Source: an uncultured Acetatifactor sp. (GTDB taxonomy: Bacteria > Bacillota > Clostridia > Lachnospirales > Lachnospiraceae). From it: 64,000 bases of DNA. A program made the translations under genes and the position numbers. The stretch covers positions 11,431 through 75,430 of the forward strand of contig NZ_CAJUCP010000019.1 in NCBI RefSeq assembly GCF_910585425.1, written 5' to 3'. Positions within the stretch are counted from its first letter, which is position 1, and each line of letters opens with the position of its first letter. The notes beneath the pieces were generated by a model that saw only the letters and a program-made list of their open reading frames with translations, had not been told where the DNA came from and ran no database searches. Below are positions 51,990-61,900 of this stretch, piece after piece.

Positions 51990-53561
51990 CTATGGATTTC
52001 GGGAACCCCTGGCCCTCCTCTCCCCCGGCACCGGATACTCCCGTATCTCCCGGCAGGCCTTCCCCGACAGCGCCAGCACGCAGATCAGGTTCGGCACTGC
52101 CATCAGGGCATTGCAGATATCCGAGAAATTCCACACGGTCTCCAGGGAACAGATGCAGCCCAGAAAGGCTGCCAGCCCATAGAAGAACCTGTACCACAGA
52201 TTGTACTTCGTCCGGCCACCCATGAGGAATTCGAAGGCCTTCTCCCCCTGATAGGCCCAACCGATCACCGTGGCGAAGGCGAACAGGGCGATGCTGACGC
52301 TGATGAAGCTCCCGCCCAGGTCCCCCAGCGCGGTGCGGAAGGCCGCCAGGGTCAGCGCCGTGCCGGTCAGGGGCTTCCCGTTCGCATCCACGGTCCCCAG
52401 CACGCCGGAGGCCGCGAAGGCCAGCCCCGTGATCGTACAGACCACCACTGTGTCCAGGAACACCCCCGTCATGCTGATGCAGCCCTGTTTTATGTAATCC
52501 TCCGTATCCGCCGCCGCGGCCGTGATGCCGGAGGCCCCCAGCCCCGCCTCGTTGGAGAAGATGCCCCGGGAGACGCCCCAGCGCAGGGACTGGAACATGG
52601 TGGCCGTGACGCTGCCGAAGATGCCGCCGGACACTGCCTGGGGGCAGAAGGCCGCCGTCAGAATCCCTCCCACCGCCACCGGGACATTGCGCCAGTGCAC
52701 CAGTATCACGGCGAAGGCCCCGCACAGGTAGAAGACCCCCATGAAGGGCACCAGCACCTGGGTCACCTTCCCGATGACGCCGATGCCGCCTATCACCACC
52801 AGCACAGTGAGCACCGTCAGATAGAGCCCCGTCTTTGCCTTTGGTATGGAAAAGGCCACCCACAGGGCATCCGCGATGGAATTGGACTGGGTCATGTTCC
52901 CCATGCCGATGGAGGCCGTCACCGCGAACAGGGCGAAGAGGAAGCCCAGCATCCTGCCAAACCTCTTATGCGGGAAAGCGTTCCGGCAGGTGTACATGGG
53001 GCCTCCCGCGATCTCCCCTCTGTCGTTCCTGCCCCTGTATTTTACAGCCAGCATGCTCTCCGCCAGCTTGGTGGCCAGCCCTATGACGCTGGTGGCCACC
53101 ATCCAGAACAGCGCCCCGGGCCCGCCCAGCACCATGGCCGAGGCCACCCCCACGATATTCCCGATACCAAGGGTGGTAGCCAGCTCTGTGGTCAGGGAGG
53201 ACAGGGAGGATATGCTTCCGCCTGTCCCGGCCGTCTTGCGGCGGCCCTTCCCTTGCCGCTCTTCCCGGTTTTCTATCCCCAGCGCGCACCTCAGCGCGAA
53301 TTTCAGGTTCTTTATGGGAAAGAAGTCCATCCGAACCATCAGATAGCAGCCGCTTCCCAACAGCAGCGCCAGCATCCATGGCCCCCAGACCAGATCGTCC
53401 AGCCAGGCAATGAAATCGCCGGCGGCTCCCAAAACGCTTCCTCCCAGGACAATGCCGTCCCCGGACAGCACGCCAAGTATCCTGTACCTTATATCCACGA
53501 AAAACCTCTTGCGACCATACTGTTTTTCTAAATATATTGGTACAAGGGCGCATTTATGCAA
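51990..53561 (-). CDS. Alanine/glycine:cation symporter (AGCS family)
   Basis: The protein has 10-11 membrane helices and the AGCS signatures FMVATSVIGLATKLAESML, GGPMYTCRNAF and WGVSRGIFSNEAGLGAS. It imports alanine or glycine with sodium. The frame runs from a TTG at 53561 overlapping the upstream gene by eight bases, but the family usually begins near FIAWLDDLVWGPWML; a GTG at 53498 or a TTG at 53432 with GGGAGGA may be the true start (about 480 residues). It is the last gene of the run behind the OmpR/HAMP system, so its expression may respond to that system. Confidence 0.92.
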   Translation of the reverse strand: MHKCALVPIYLEKQYGRKRFFVDIRYRILGVLSGDGIVLGGSVLGAAGDFIAWLDDLVWGPWMLALLLGSGCYLMVRMDFFPIKNLKFALRCALGIENREERQGKGRRKTAGTGGSISSLSSLTTELATTLGIGNIVGVASAMVLGGPGALFWMVATSVIGLATKLAESMLAVKYRGRNDRGEIAGGPMYTCRNAFPHKRFGRMLGFLFALFAVTASIGMGNMTQSNSIADALWVAFSIPKAKTGLYLTVLTVLVVIGGIGVIGKVTQVLVPFMGVFYLCGAFAVILVHWRNVPVAVGGILTAAFCPQAVSGGIFGSVTATMFQSLRWGVSRGIFSNEAGLGASGITAAAADTEDYIKQGCISMTGVFLDTVVVCTITGLAFAASGVLGTVDANGKPLTGTALTLAAFRTALGDLGGSFISVSIALFAFATVIGWAYQGEKAFEFLMGGRTKYNLWYRFFYGLAAFLGCICSLETVWNFSDICNALMAVPNLICVLALSGKACREIREYPVPGERRARGSRNP

Positions 53562-54753
53562 ATTCCGGTATCATTTCATAAATCTGGCGGATGCCGATCC
53601 TGATGTCAGGATAGCCGTATACATATACCGCTTCGTCCTCTCCGTCAGGAATCTCCAGCAGGATGTCCAGCCTGGCCTCCCCGTATGTCATCTGGAAGTC
53701 TATGGCATAGTCGCCGTCCCGATAGTATCGAATCTTTTTCTGGAGCGGTTCCCATTCCTCATGCATGGCCAGCGCCTCCTGCATGAGCGCCTCCCCCTCT
53801 GCCAGATCCTCCTCGGTGTATCCGTAGTCCTCAGGCATGGTGTTCATGCCACCGCCTATCCATCCATATTCATCCAGCATGATGTAGAAGTCCTTCATCT
53901 CGCTTTCGTCCAGACACTTGTACTGATAGGCGAGCGTGCCCCATATCTCCAGTGGAGTGCGTTTGCTCCCGCAGATTTCATCGATATAGTTCTTCCGCTC
54001 CCCTGTCTCAACAGCCCCATCCACTGCGGGATTGCTGTATTGGTCCGACTCCGTCCTGAGGGCGTATACTGTGCCGTCCTCCGCATCTCCCAGGAGCTTG
54101 ACCACGACTCCGTTTGAATCTTTCATCTCCACATACCAGAGGATGAAATTCACGCCCTTGGCGAAATCGTCGCTGTAGATGACATACTGCTTCCACCGGA
54201 GGACCGTATAGTCCGCCTCCCAGATATACCAGGGCAGCAGACCGATAGATGCGAAGTTGTTCACCGCTTCGCTGAACAGCCCTCTGTCCGAATAGACATA
54301 TTCCCGCACCTCGCCGGTCAGTGCAAGGTCCTGGGCGGTGACGTAAAACATATCGCCCTCCGCCAGCCCTTCCGCATAGTTCTGCATCCGCTTCTCAAGG
54401 GACTGCTCATAGGTGGTGCTCAGGGTCTCCACATTCAGGCTTTCCTGCTGTGTCAGGACAGTGTCCCTGCACAGGATGGCATCCTGCACATGGAACAGGA
54501 TCTGGGGCGCGAAGAAAGCGGCCGCTATGAGCAGCGCGAGCACAGAAAAGATGGCCGCATAATACCGCAGCAGCCTCCTTCGGTTCATGCCTCCCCTCTT
54601 TTGGAGGGCCTCTTTCCCCCGGTCCGAAGCCCTACGGAATTTCCTGCCCCCACGGGCGGCCTCATCTCCCCTGTGCCCGCCAACATTATGGGAAGCCTTG
54701 CCGTCCGGTCCGCGGAATGTCCTTTTTTCAGTTTCACCCGTCCTGTCTTCCAT
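53554..54753 (-). CDS. Single-pass membrane protein of unknown function
   Basis: The 399-residue protein has a basic cytoplasmic N-terminus (1-60), one membrane helix (YYAAIFSVLALLIAAAFFAP) and an extracellular domain of about 310 residues with many acidic residues. No family is recognised. It follows the histidine kinase gene and may be an output or accessory sensor of that two-component system. The ATG has GGGGAGG nine bases upstream; a second ATG before the helix (54588) is an alternative. The stop overlaps the symporter frame. Confidence 0.78.
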   Translation of the reverse strand: MEDRTGETEKRTFRGPDGKASHNVGGHRGDEAARGGRKFRRASDRGKEALQKRGGMNRRRLLRYYAAIFSVLALLIAAAFFAPQILFHVQDAILCRDTVLTQQESLNVETLSTTYEQSLEKRMQNYAEGLAEGDMFYVTAQDLALTGEVREYVYSDRGLFSEAVNNFASIGLLPWYIWEADYTVLRWKQYVIYSDDFAKGVNFILWYVEMKDSNGVVVKLLGDAEDGTVYALRTESDQYSNPAVDGAVETGERKNYIDEICGSKRTPLEIWGTLAYQYKCLDESEMKDFYIMLDEYGWIGGGMNTMPEDYGYTEEDLAEGEALMQEALAMHEEWEPLQKKIRYYRDGDYAIDFQMTYGEARLDILLEIPDGEDEAVYVYGYPDIRIGIRQIYEMIPEFA

Positions 54754-54839
54754 AGCCGTATGCCTCCCCTTTCCGGAAACTCCCCACTACGCCTTCCATG
54801 ATGCCATAATCCCCACTACACCCAAAACGCCAAGCGCCT

Positions 54840-54930
54840 GGAAGAATGCCTGCCCTTCAGGCATTCTTCCGTGTGTAACTTAGAACTTCTTAGCGGGCAT
54901 GCTTTGCCCGCTTAGAAGTTCTTTACACAC
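54840..54930 (-). repeat. Composite double-hairpin element, copy 1
   Basis: Read on the minus strand, a long hairpin comes first, flanked by GTGTG and CACAC and with a stem built from AGAACTTCT and AGCGGGCA (54871-54930). A 13-bp perfect hairpin of GGAAGAATGCCTG/CAGGCATTCTTCC (54840-54870) follows. The long hairpin encodes the last 15 codons of the kinase gene including its stop. A second copy with the same order relative to the gene is at 58825-58915. Confidence 0.8.
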
Positions 54931-56361
54931 TGGGAACCTCACCTTGATGACCGTCCCCTCCCCCAGCCTGCTGTCCACCACCATCGTCCCGTTGTGGAGC
55001 TGGATAATCTTCTGGCACAGGGCCATCCCGATGCCGGCGCCGCCTTCCTTTCTGGAACGGGACTTGTCCACCATATAGAAGGCTTCCGTGATGCGGCTGA
55101 TCTCCTCCGCGGGGATGCCCCTGCCATTGTCCACCACCTTGATTTCGTAAAAGCCTTTCAGGCAGGTGCCCTTCATGAGCATGAAGCTCTCGTCCCCCTT
55201 GTCCAGCGCCTTCACCGCATTGTCCATCAGATTGTACAGAAGGGACAGGAGCAGCTCCGAGTCGCCCTGGATGACGGCCTTCTCCAGCTCCACCTTTCCC
55301 CGGACGCCCCGCTGCTTCCAGACAGGCCGCATGGTGATGCGCAGGTTCTGCTCCAGCTCCTTGGTGGGTATGGGCCGGAAGACAATCGGATTCTTGTCCA
55401 TGCTCACCAGCTCCAGCAGCTTGTGGGACAGGCTCTCCAGGCGCTTGCCCTGGCTGTAGATATAGAAATAGGCATCGTGGCGCTCCTCCTCCGAGAGCTC
55501 CAGAGAGTTGAGCATGTCCGCGTAGCCTATAATGGAAGTCAGCGGTGTCTTCAATTCGTGGGCAAAGGCGGCGGTGAAATCCTCCTTCTGCCTGGCCTCC
55601 AGTATCTTCACCTGCATCTCCTCCACCAGGCGGTCGGCCATGCGGTTGAAGTCCCGGGCCAGGGCCCCGATTTCATCGCTGCTTTTGTTCTGGGAGCGCA
55701 ATGTATAATCCCCGTCGGCAATCCTGCTGGCCAGCCTTCCCAGGCTGCGGATCGGTCTCGTGATATAGCGGGAGAGGAAATAGATGCTGATGCCGCCTGC
55801 GGAAAGCAGGCACAGAAGCGCGATGCGATACCGGGAGAGGAGGTTCCCCCTGGCGCTGTAGGTGTCCGTCAGTTCCTTGCACATGCCCAGATATACATTG
55901 TTTACGGAGATAGCGGACTTGGTAATCGCGAACATGTAATAGCTGCCGTCAATCTGCCGAATGGCCACATTGCGGACGCTGTCATCGGATGAGCCGGAGG
56001 AGTCCAGCTTCCCCACCAGTCCCTCCACTTCCTCCATAAAGCCCATATTCTCCAGATAATCGCCTCCGTAAAAGCGCGTGCCGTCCTCCCGCAGCACGAA
56101 CATGTGCCGTCCGTCCCGCTCCACGCTGCCCGCGATGCTGTTCAGCGTCCTGCTGATGGCATAGTCCTCCCCGTATTCCTCCGTGGACTGGTATCCCATC
56201 TCAAAGAGGAACAGGAAGGCGCGGCTGTCGTTATTGCCCTGTTCGATTTCCTTGTTCAGAAGCTGGGAGAAATCCGAGGAGAGCATCCATGTCCCGAACA
56301 CCGCGAACATCACTGTCAGAAGCGCAGTCATGACCAGAAACAGTTTATCTGCGAATCTCAT
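54880..56361 (-). CDS. HAMP sensor histidine kinase
   Basis: The 493-residue protein has an N-terminal helix (LFLVMTALLTVMFAVFG), an extracellular sensor (about 32-190), a second helix, HAMP (ITRPIRSLGRLASRIADGDY) and a HisKA/HATPase kinase. The phospho-acceptor is in FAHELKTPLTSIIGYADML, the N-box LYNLMDNAVKALDKG and the G-box GAGIGMALCQKIIQLHNG. It partners with the OmpR-type regulator encoded 14 bases upstream. The C-terminal residues after VRFPVC are encoded by a palindromic repeat element, an unusual 3' end. Confidence 0.94.
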   Translation of the reverse strand: MRFADKLFLVMTALLTVMFAVFGTWMLSSDFSQLLNKEIEQGNNDSRAFLFLFEMGYQSTEEYGEDYAISRTLNSIAGSVERDGRHMFVLREDGTRFYGGDYLENMGFMEEVEGLVGKLDSSGSSDDSVRNVAIRQIDGSYYMFAITKSAISVNNVYLGMCKELTDTYSARGNLLSRYRIALLCLLSAGGISIYFLSRYITRPIRSLGRLASRIADGDYTLRSQNKSSDEIGALARDFNRMADRLVEEMQVKILEARQKEDFTAAFAHELKTPLTSIIGYADMLNSLELSEEERHDAYFYIYSQGKRLESLSHKLLELVSMDKNPIVFRPIPTKELEQNLRITMRPVWKQRGVRGKVELEKAVIQGDSELLLSLLYNLMDNAVKALDKGDESFMLMKGTCLKGFYEIKVVDNGRGIPAEEISRITEAFYMVDKSRSRKEGGAGIGMALCQKIIQLHNGTMVVDSRLGEGTVIKVRFPVCKELLSGQSMPAKKF

Positions 56362-56375
56362 GTATCCCCAATCCC

Positions 56376-57047
56376 CTACTTCGTAATTTTTTCCTCTCCT
56401 TCCAGCCGATATCCCACCTTGTAGACAGCCGCGATCTCATTGTCCCAGTTCAGCTTCTTTTTCAGCCGCTGGATATGGAGGTCCACTGTCCTGCTCTGGC
56501 CCATGTACTCGCCCCCCCATATGTTCTCGTAGATGGTCTCCCTGTACAGGGCGATGTTGCGGTTCCTGGCCAGCAATAACAGCAGCTCGAACTCCTTCAT
56601 GGTCAGCAGCACGGGCTCCCCGTTCTGGGTCACCGAGCGGGAGGCCGTGTCGATCGCCACGTCGAACACGTTGAGGAGAGTCTCCGTCTTGTGATACCGG
56701 CGCAGCACGGCCTCCACCCTGGCCAGGAGCTCCACAATCTCAAAGGGCTTGGTCAGGTAGTCGTCGGCCCCCATCTTCAGCCCCTTCACCTTGTTCTCCG
56801 TGCTTCCCAGGGCCGTCAGGAAGATGACGGGCAGCTCCAGGCTCCTGGCGTACTCCATGAGCTCATAGCCGTTGATGCCCGGCAGCATCACGTCCAGCAG
56901 CACCAGGTCGAATTTCTCCGTGTCCATCAGGTCGGCGGCCTTCTCCCCGTCCGGCGCCCAGACGCAGGAATACCCCGCCCTGCGCAGGTTCATTTTGATC
57001 AGGTTGGCGATGGGCTCCTCGTCCTCCGCTATCAGTATCTTCAACAT
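56376..57047 (-). CDS. OmpR-family response regulator
   Basis: The 223-residue protein has a receiver domain (LIAEDEEPIANLI; phospho-acceptor Asp51 in FDLVLLDVMLPGINGYEL; FLTALGS; DDYLTKPFEI) and a winged-helix domain (LLTMKEFELLLLLARNRN, YMGQSRTVDLHIQRLKKKL). It is the first gene of the run kinase, membrane protein, AGCS symporter. The start has AGGGG. It is divergent from the SSS symporter gene and may control it. Confidence 0.95.
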   Translation of the reverse strand: MLKILIAEDEEPIANLIKMNLRRAGYSCVWAPDGEKAADLMDTEKFDLVLLDVMLPGINGYELMEYARSLELPVIFLTALGSTENKVKGLKMGADDYLTKPFEIVELLARVEAVLRRYHKTETLLNVFDVAIDTASRSVTQNGEPVLLTMKEFELLLLLARNRNIALYRETIYENIWGGEYMGQSRTVDLHIQRLKKKLNWDNEIAAVYKVGYRLEGEEKITK

Positions 57048-57209
57048 AATATCCCCTCATCTCTGTATGGTGTGACTTTATGATGTGATATCTCAGTTTC
57101 TATGAAAAAACAGAAATGTATCCTGTTTGTATCTCCATTTTATTATTGATAAGAAAAACTGTCAACCTGGTTAAAATTTTTCCCAAATATTTATATGAAA
57201 AAATTATGT

Positions 57210-57238
57210 TTGCATATTTTGACAAACTGTGCTATACT
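57210..57238 (+). promoter_or_regulatory. Promoter of the SSS symporter gene
   Basis: TTGCAT (57210-57215) and TATACT (57233-57238) on the plus strand are 17 bases apart, 43 bases upstream of the ATG. A TTGACA within the spacer is too close to the -10 to serve. Confidence 0.65.
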
Positions 57239-57280
57239 CGCTTTAGCACTTTAAACCGACAAAGGAAAGGGCATGAAACC

Positions 57281-58816
57281 ATGAAACTTATCTTACTGAT
57301 CCTCTATTTCGCGGTACTGATCGCCATCGGCCTCTACTGCTGCAAGCACGCCACGGACGTCAACGGCTTCGTCCTGGGAGGGCGCTCCGTCGGGCCCTGG
57401 CTGACAGCCTTCGCCTATGGCACTTCCTATTTCTCGGCGGTGGTGTTCGTGGGCTACGCCGGGCAGTTCGGCTGGAAGTACGGCATCGCTGCCACATGGG
57501 CGGGCATCGGGAACGCCGTCATCGGCTCTCTGCTGGCCTGGGTGGTGCTGGGCCGCAGGACCCGCATCATGACCCAGCACCTGGACTCCGCCACCATGCC
57601 TCAGTTCTTCGGGGAGCGCTTCGGCAGCCGCCCTCTGAAGATTGGGGCGTCCGTCATCATCTTCATCTTCCTGATTCCCTACACCGCCTCCCTGTACAAC
57701 GGCCTCTCCCGGCTGTTCGGCATGGCGTTCAACATCGATTATTCCGTCTGCATCATCCTGATGGCTGTGCTGACGGCTGTCTATGTCATCGCCGGAGGGT
57801 ACATGGCCACGGCCATCAATGACTTCATCCAGGGAATCATCATGCTCTTCGGCATCAGTACGATCATCGCTGCCGTGCTGAAGAGCAAGGGCGGCTTCAT
57901 GGCGGCTCTGGACGGCCTGGCCGGGATCACGGACGAGACAGTCTCCACGGCCCCGGGCACCTTCGCGTCCTTCTTCGGCCCGGATCCCCTGAACCTCCTG
58001 TTCGTGGTGATCCTCACCTCCCTGGGCACCTGGGGGCTGCCCCAGATGGTGCAGAAATTCTATGCCATCAAGAATGAGGAGTCCATCAAGAAGGGCACCA
58101 TCATCTCCACCCTGTTCGCGCTGGTGGTGGCAGGCGGCTGCTATTTCCTGGGGGGCTTCGGCAGGCTGTTCTCAGACCAGATCGACGTGGCGGCAAACGG
58201 ATTCGACTCCATCATCCCCACCATGCTCTCGGGCCTGTCGCCCCTGCTGATCGCCCTGGTGGTGATCCTGGTACTGTCCGCTTCGATGTCAACGTTGTCT
58301 TCCTTGGTCATGGCCTCCAGCTCCACCCTGACCATCGATTTCCTGAAGGAGGTCTGTTTCCGGAAGATGGACGACAGGAAGCAGGTGTTCTCCATGCGGA
58401 TACTGATCGTGGTGTTCATCGCGATTTCCTCCGTCCTGGCGCTGATTCAGTACAAGAGCTCCGTGACCTTCATCGCACAGCTCATGGGCGTGTCCTGGGG
58501 GGCGCTGGCCGGTTCCTTCCTGGCGCCATTCCTGTACTCGCTGTACTCCAAATGGGTGACGAAAGCTTCCTGCTGGGTGTGCTTCCTCTTCAGCTCCGTG
58601 CTGATGGTGGCAAATATCTTCTTCAGGAGCTCCTTCCCGGCTATCATGCAGTCTCCTATCAACTGCGGCGCTATCGCCATGCTGGCGGGACTTGTGATCG
58701 TGCCTGTGGTGAGCCTGTTCACGCCGAAACCGGACAGGAAGCTGGTGGACAATGCCTTTGCATGCTATGAGAAAAAGACGGAGGTGGCTCAGAAGACGGC
58801 GCTCGGAAAAGTGTGA
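57281..58816 (+). CDS. Sodium:solute symporter (SSS family)
   Basis: The 511-residue protein has about 13 membrane helices of the LeuT-fold SSS family: FVLGGRSVGPWLTAFAYGTS, DSATMPQFFGERFGSR, YVIAGGYMATAINDFIQG and ILVLSASMSTLSSLVMASSS, which carries the second sodium-site Ser/Thr residues. It imports a small solute with sodium; the substrate cannot be told. The ATG at 57281 is preceded by AAAGGAAAGG; a longer upstream frame is AT-rich promoter DNA. The gene is divergent from the OmpR/HAMP operon. Its 3' end is followed at once by the double-hairpin element. Confidence 0.92.
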   Translation: MKLILLILYFAVLIAIGLYCCKHATDVNGFVLGGRSVGPWLTAFAYGTSYFSAVVFVGYAGQFGWKYGIAATWAGIGNAVIGSLLAWVVLGRRTRIMTQHLDSATMPQFFGERFGSRPLKIGASVIIFIFLIPYTASLYNGLSRLFGMAFNIDYSVCIILMAVLTAVYVIAGGYMATAINDFIQGIIMLFGISTIIAAVLKSKGGFMAALDGLAGITDETVSTAPGTFASFFGPDPLNLLFVVILTSLGTWGLPQMVQKFYAIKNEESIKKGTIISTLFALVVAGGCYFLGGFGRLFSDQIDVAANGFDSIIPTMLSGLSPLLIALVVILVLSASMSTLSSLVMASSSTLTIDFLKEVCFRKMDDRKQVFSMRILIVVFIAISSVLALIQYKSSVTFIAQLMGVSWGALAGSFLAPFLYSLYSKWVTKASCWVCFLFSSVLMVANIFFRSSFPAIMQSPINCGAIAMLAGLVIVPVVSLFTPKPDRKLVDNAFACYEKKTEVAQKTALGKV

Positions 58817-58824
58817 AGTGTGAA

Positions 58825-58915
58825 GTGTGAAAAGATTTTCTAAGCGGTCAAAGTACGACCGCTTAGAAAATCTATGTTTCACACAGAAGAATGCCCAAAG
58901 TGCGGGCATTCTTCC
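58825..58915 (+). repeat. Composite double-hairpin element, copy 2
   Basis: A 17-bp perfect stem, AGATTTTCTAAGCGGTC (58833-58849) with its complement at 58857-58873, is flanked by GTGTGAA and TTCACAC. An 11-bp hairpin GAAGAATGCCC/GGGCATTCTTC (58886-58914) follows. The order relative to the upstream gene, the GTGTG/CACAC flanks, the AGCGG-CCGCT core and the GAAGAATGCC hairpin all match copy 1. Three tandem GTGTGAA units precede it (58811-58831). Confidence 0.8.
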
Positions 58916-58944
58916 GGTTTTGCGGCAATTGATTCTATTCCTTG

Positions 58945-61900
58945 TTATTCTGCGTGGATCTCTACATGGGGGCTTGTCAGGATGCCTGTTCTTGTGAGTT
59001 GGTACTCGTAGGCCCAGGCTTCGCCCTGGGTGCGCCATGCATTGGGGCCGCACCAGTAGACATTTTCGTTGCAGTTGTGCAGTTGGCCGAAGGTGTTCCT
59101 CCGGTTGCCGTAGGCCCGCAGCTCTATCACATGCTTTCCACGCTTCACCTGGCCGAAGCTGACGCAGTAGGGGCTCTTGAACAGATCCCTGCTCTGCTCC
59201 TCCTGTCCGTCCAGGATTACCTCGATCAGGGGGTTGCGGAACTTGGGCACCTGCACGGTAAGCGCTCCGTCTTCCGGAAGCTCCACGGGAATCCGGTACA
59301 CCAGATTGCCGCCATAGAAGGGCAGGCCCTGGGAGCAGATGTCCCCGAAGCCGATTTTCTCCGGAAGCGCCGTGATGACTGCCGTGCTGCCCTTCACGTC
59401 CACGCCGAATTCTCCCAGCAGGAACATGGCCTCCAGGTTCACGTTGGTATGGTAGGGGAGCCTGACTTCCAGCACGTTCTCTCCCTTTTTCAGGCCGGGC
59501 AGGGCTACCTTGTAGAATTCCCTGTCCGTATAGTATCCGGTGACTGTATGCGGGATTTCCTCCCCGTTCCAGATCAGTTCCGTAATGGCCTCATTCTCCA
59601 GGGCAAGCTCTACCCCTTCCATGGCTATCTCGGACAGAATGGTATAGCGCAGCGCCACCTTATGCTCGTAAGCGCGCTCCCCGTAGATCCAGGGCTGGGC
59701 ATAGGCGTCCGCCCGCATGGGATAGCCTGCCTCCGCGCGGAAGTTGTTGTCCAGGCGCAGAATCTCCTCTTTCTCTCTCCACTCGCCGTCGTCCAGCTTA
59801 TACTCCGCCATATCCAGCACAAGGACATTGGGCTCCTCCAGCGCAAAGTCCACCAGCTCCGGCGTTGCCACGGGGCGACGGCAGGCAGGCGCGCTGCCGC
59901 AAAGGGATGCCGCGCTCTCCCCGGCCCGTCCGGGCTTCAGGCAGTACAGGAAGGAGTCCTGGGCATAGGAGGTCACCTCCCACTGGGTCCTGCCCGCCGC
60001 GTACTGTACGTCTACGGGAGATATGGCGCCCTCCATGGCGTCATACAGTTCCACCGTCCAGTCGCCGGGCACGCGAATCGTCCAGTATTCCGGGGTCACG
60101 TCATCCACCTCGGCAGGCCTCTCGGAGTGCGCCAGGAACAGCCAGCGATTCTCTCCGTCCTGTCGCTGCTGGCTCAGCAGGTTGGCTGACTTCATCCCTC
60201 TCCTGTCCTGAACGCCCACCGTGCGGTAAGGCTCCAGTGCCTGGAGGATGGCCTGTTTCGTGAAAGGCAGCACCGTTCCCGTCTCCGCTAATGCGTCGTC
60301 CCGGGCGGGCAGGGCATCGATGTACTCCGGCACATGGCCCAGATAGAAAATCTTTCCGCCCATTTCCGCGAATTTCTTTAAACGCTCTACCGTATTTTTC
60401 CGGAGGGTCAGGCAATCAGGCACCACCACCACGTCATAGGTCATAGCGCCCACGGCGAAGCCCTTTTCGCGGGATGCCCCTTCTCCGTCACGGGACTGCT
60501 CCTCCAGCAGGGATTCGGAGATAAAGTCGAAGTCCAGCAGCCCGTAGAGCAGCCAGGAGGTAAGGTCGGAGAACGCCTTGTCCATCTCCTCCCGCACCGC
60601 TCCGGTGGTCTCCTCATTGCCCCATTTCAGCCAATAGGACTCGATGGGATGGATGACGCCGATCTTCACAAAGGGCGTTCCCCTCACCAGCGCCGTGTTG
60701 AGCCTGGAGAAATAGTCCTCGATTTTTTTATATTTCCGATACCAGGGAGACTGATAGCCGATGCAGGCGGGGTAGTCCCGCTTGGCCTCGCCCTCCATGG
60801 ACACCCATGTCAGATGATGGACGCGGATGGTGACGCCCAGGGCCGCCTGCCAGTCCCCGCCCAGCTTGTGGTTCCGGAAGTCGAAGTCCCAGTTGGTCAC
60901 GCCGTAGAGCTCGCTGAGCATGCCCTCCCTGGCGTACTGATGGACAGCGCTCTGGGTCTGCTTGGCCGTGGTCAGCTCCCTGCTGTCGCAGAGCATGTCG
61001 ATACCGGGCAGCTGGAAGCTTCGGTAGGAGCGCATGGCCTCTCCCAGGGCCGCGGTCTGGCTCCGCAGGGTGGGCTCCTCCATCATATGGCCGGTCAGGG
61101 CAAAGCCATGGGCCTGGCACCAGTCGCCGATCTGATCCGCAAAGGCCTGGGAGAAACGCTCCGCGATATGGTCATGGTAATGATATCTGGTCACGGAGAC
61201 AGGCGTCCCTTCCATCTCCCAGAAGACCTCCGGCAGATGCTCCAGGAAGGACTCCCCGTAAGCGGCCCGGTAGCTGTCCTCGAAATCATCCGTGTAGGGG
61301 ATGAACTGGGCGGTTCTGTCGTCCGCCCTGCCCAGGAGGCTCTTATGGACGAACTGGGGCTCGTCCGTGAAGATGGAAGGAATGTCCTTGCCGAAAGAAT
61401 CCCCCAGCTTCCCGGCGTATTTCTCGTGGACGGTGTCCAGGAAGAAAGCCATGGCCTTGGGGTCCAGCGTATTCACGTAAGCCTGATTGTTGAACCAGGC
61501 GCTGTCGCCGGATACCTCCAGATAAGCGTACCAGGGCGCATAGCCCTCCGGAATCTCTTCACCGTCAGAAAAGGCGCGGTAATCCGTCATGTTCCCCTTT
61601 TCGTTCAACCGTATCCCGTAGCACATCAGGAACTTTCTGTTGTCGTTGCGGATGGCCCTGGCGGAAGAGATGGATTCCCCTCTGTCCTTCGGGAAGCCCT
61701 CCCGGATGGGCTCCGGGGAGAATACCAGGCAGCGCTGCCTGTACTCCTCATGGCAGGTCACAAGGCCGCCGCCAAAGCCGGAGGGCCAGCGGTCCTCGTC
61801 ATACAGCCAGGTCAGCATGTCCTTCTCCGCGAACCGGTCATGGGCAAAGGAGACCAGATCCAGGAATTCCTCGCTCATGAACGGAATGTTCATGCCTGTG

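Noticed and set aside
51934..52863. A 309-codon minus-strand frame overlapping the AGCS symporter gene
   Set aside because: It is in a different frame of the same strand as the symporter, which has clear family motifs; Gly/Arg-rich composition marks it as a shadow.
57210..57238. TTGACA at 57219-57224 as the -35 of the SSS promoter
   Set aside because: It is only eight bases from TATACT; the TTGCAT at 57210 gives the correct 17-base spacing.
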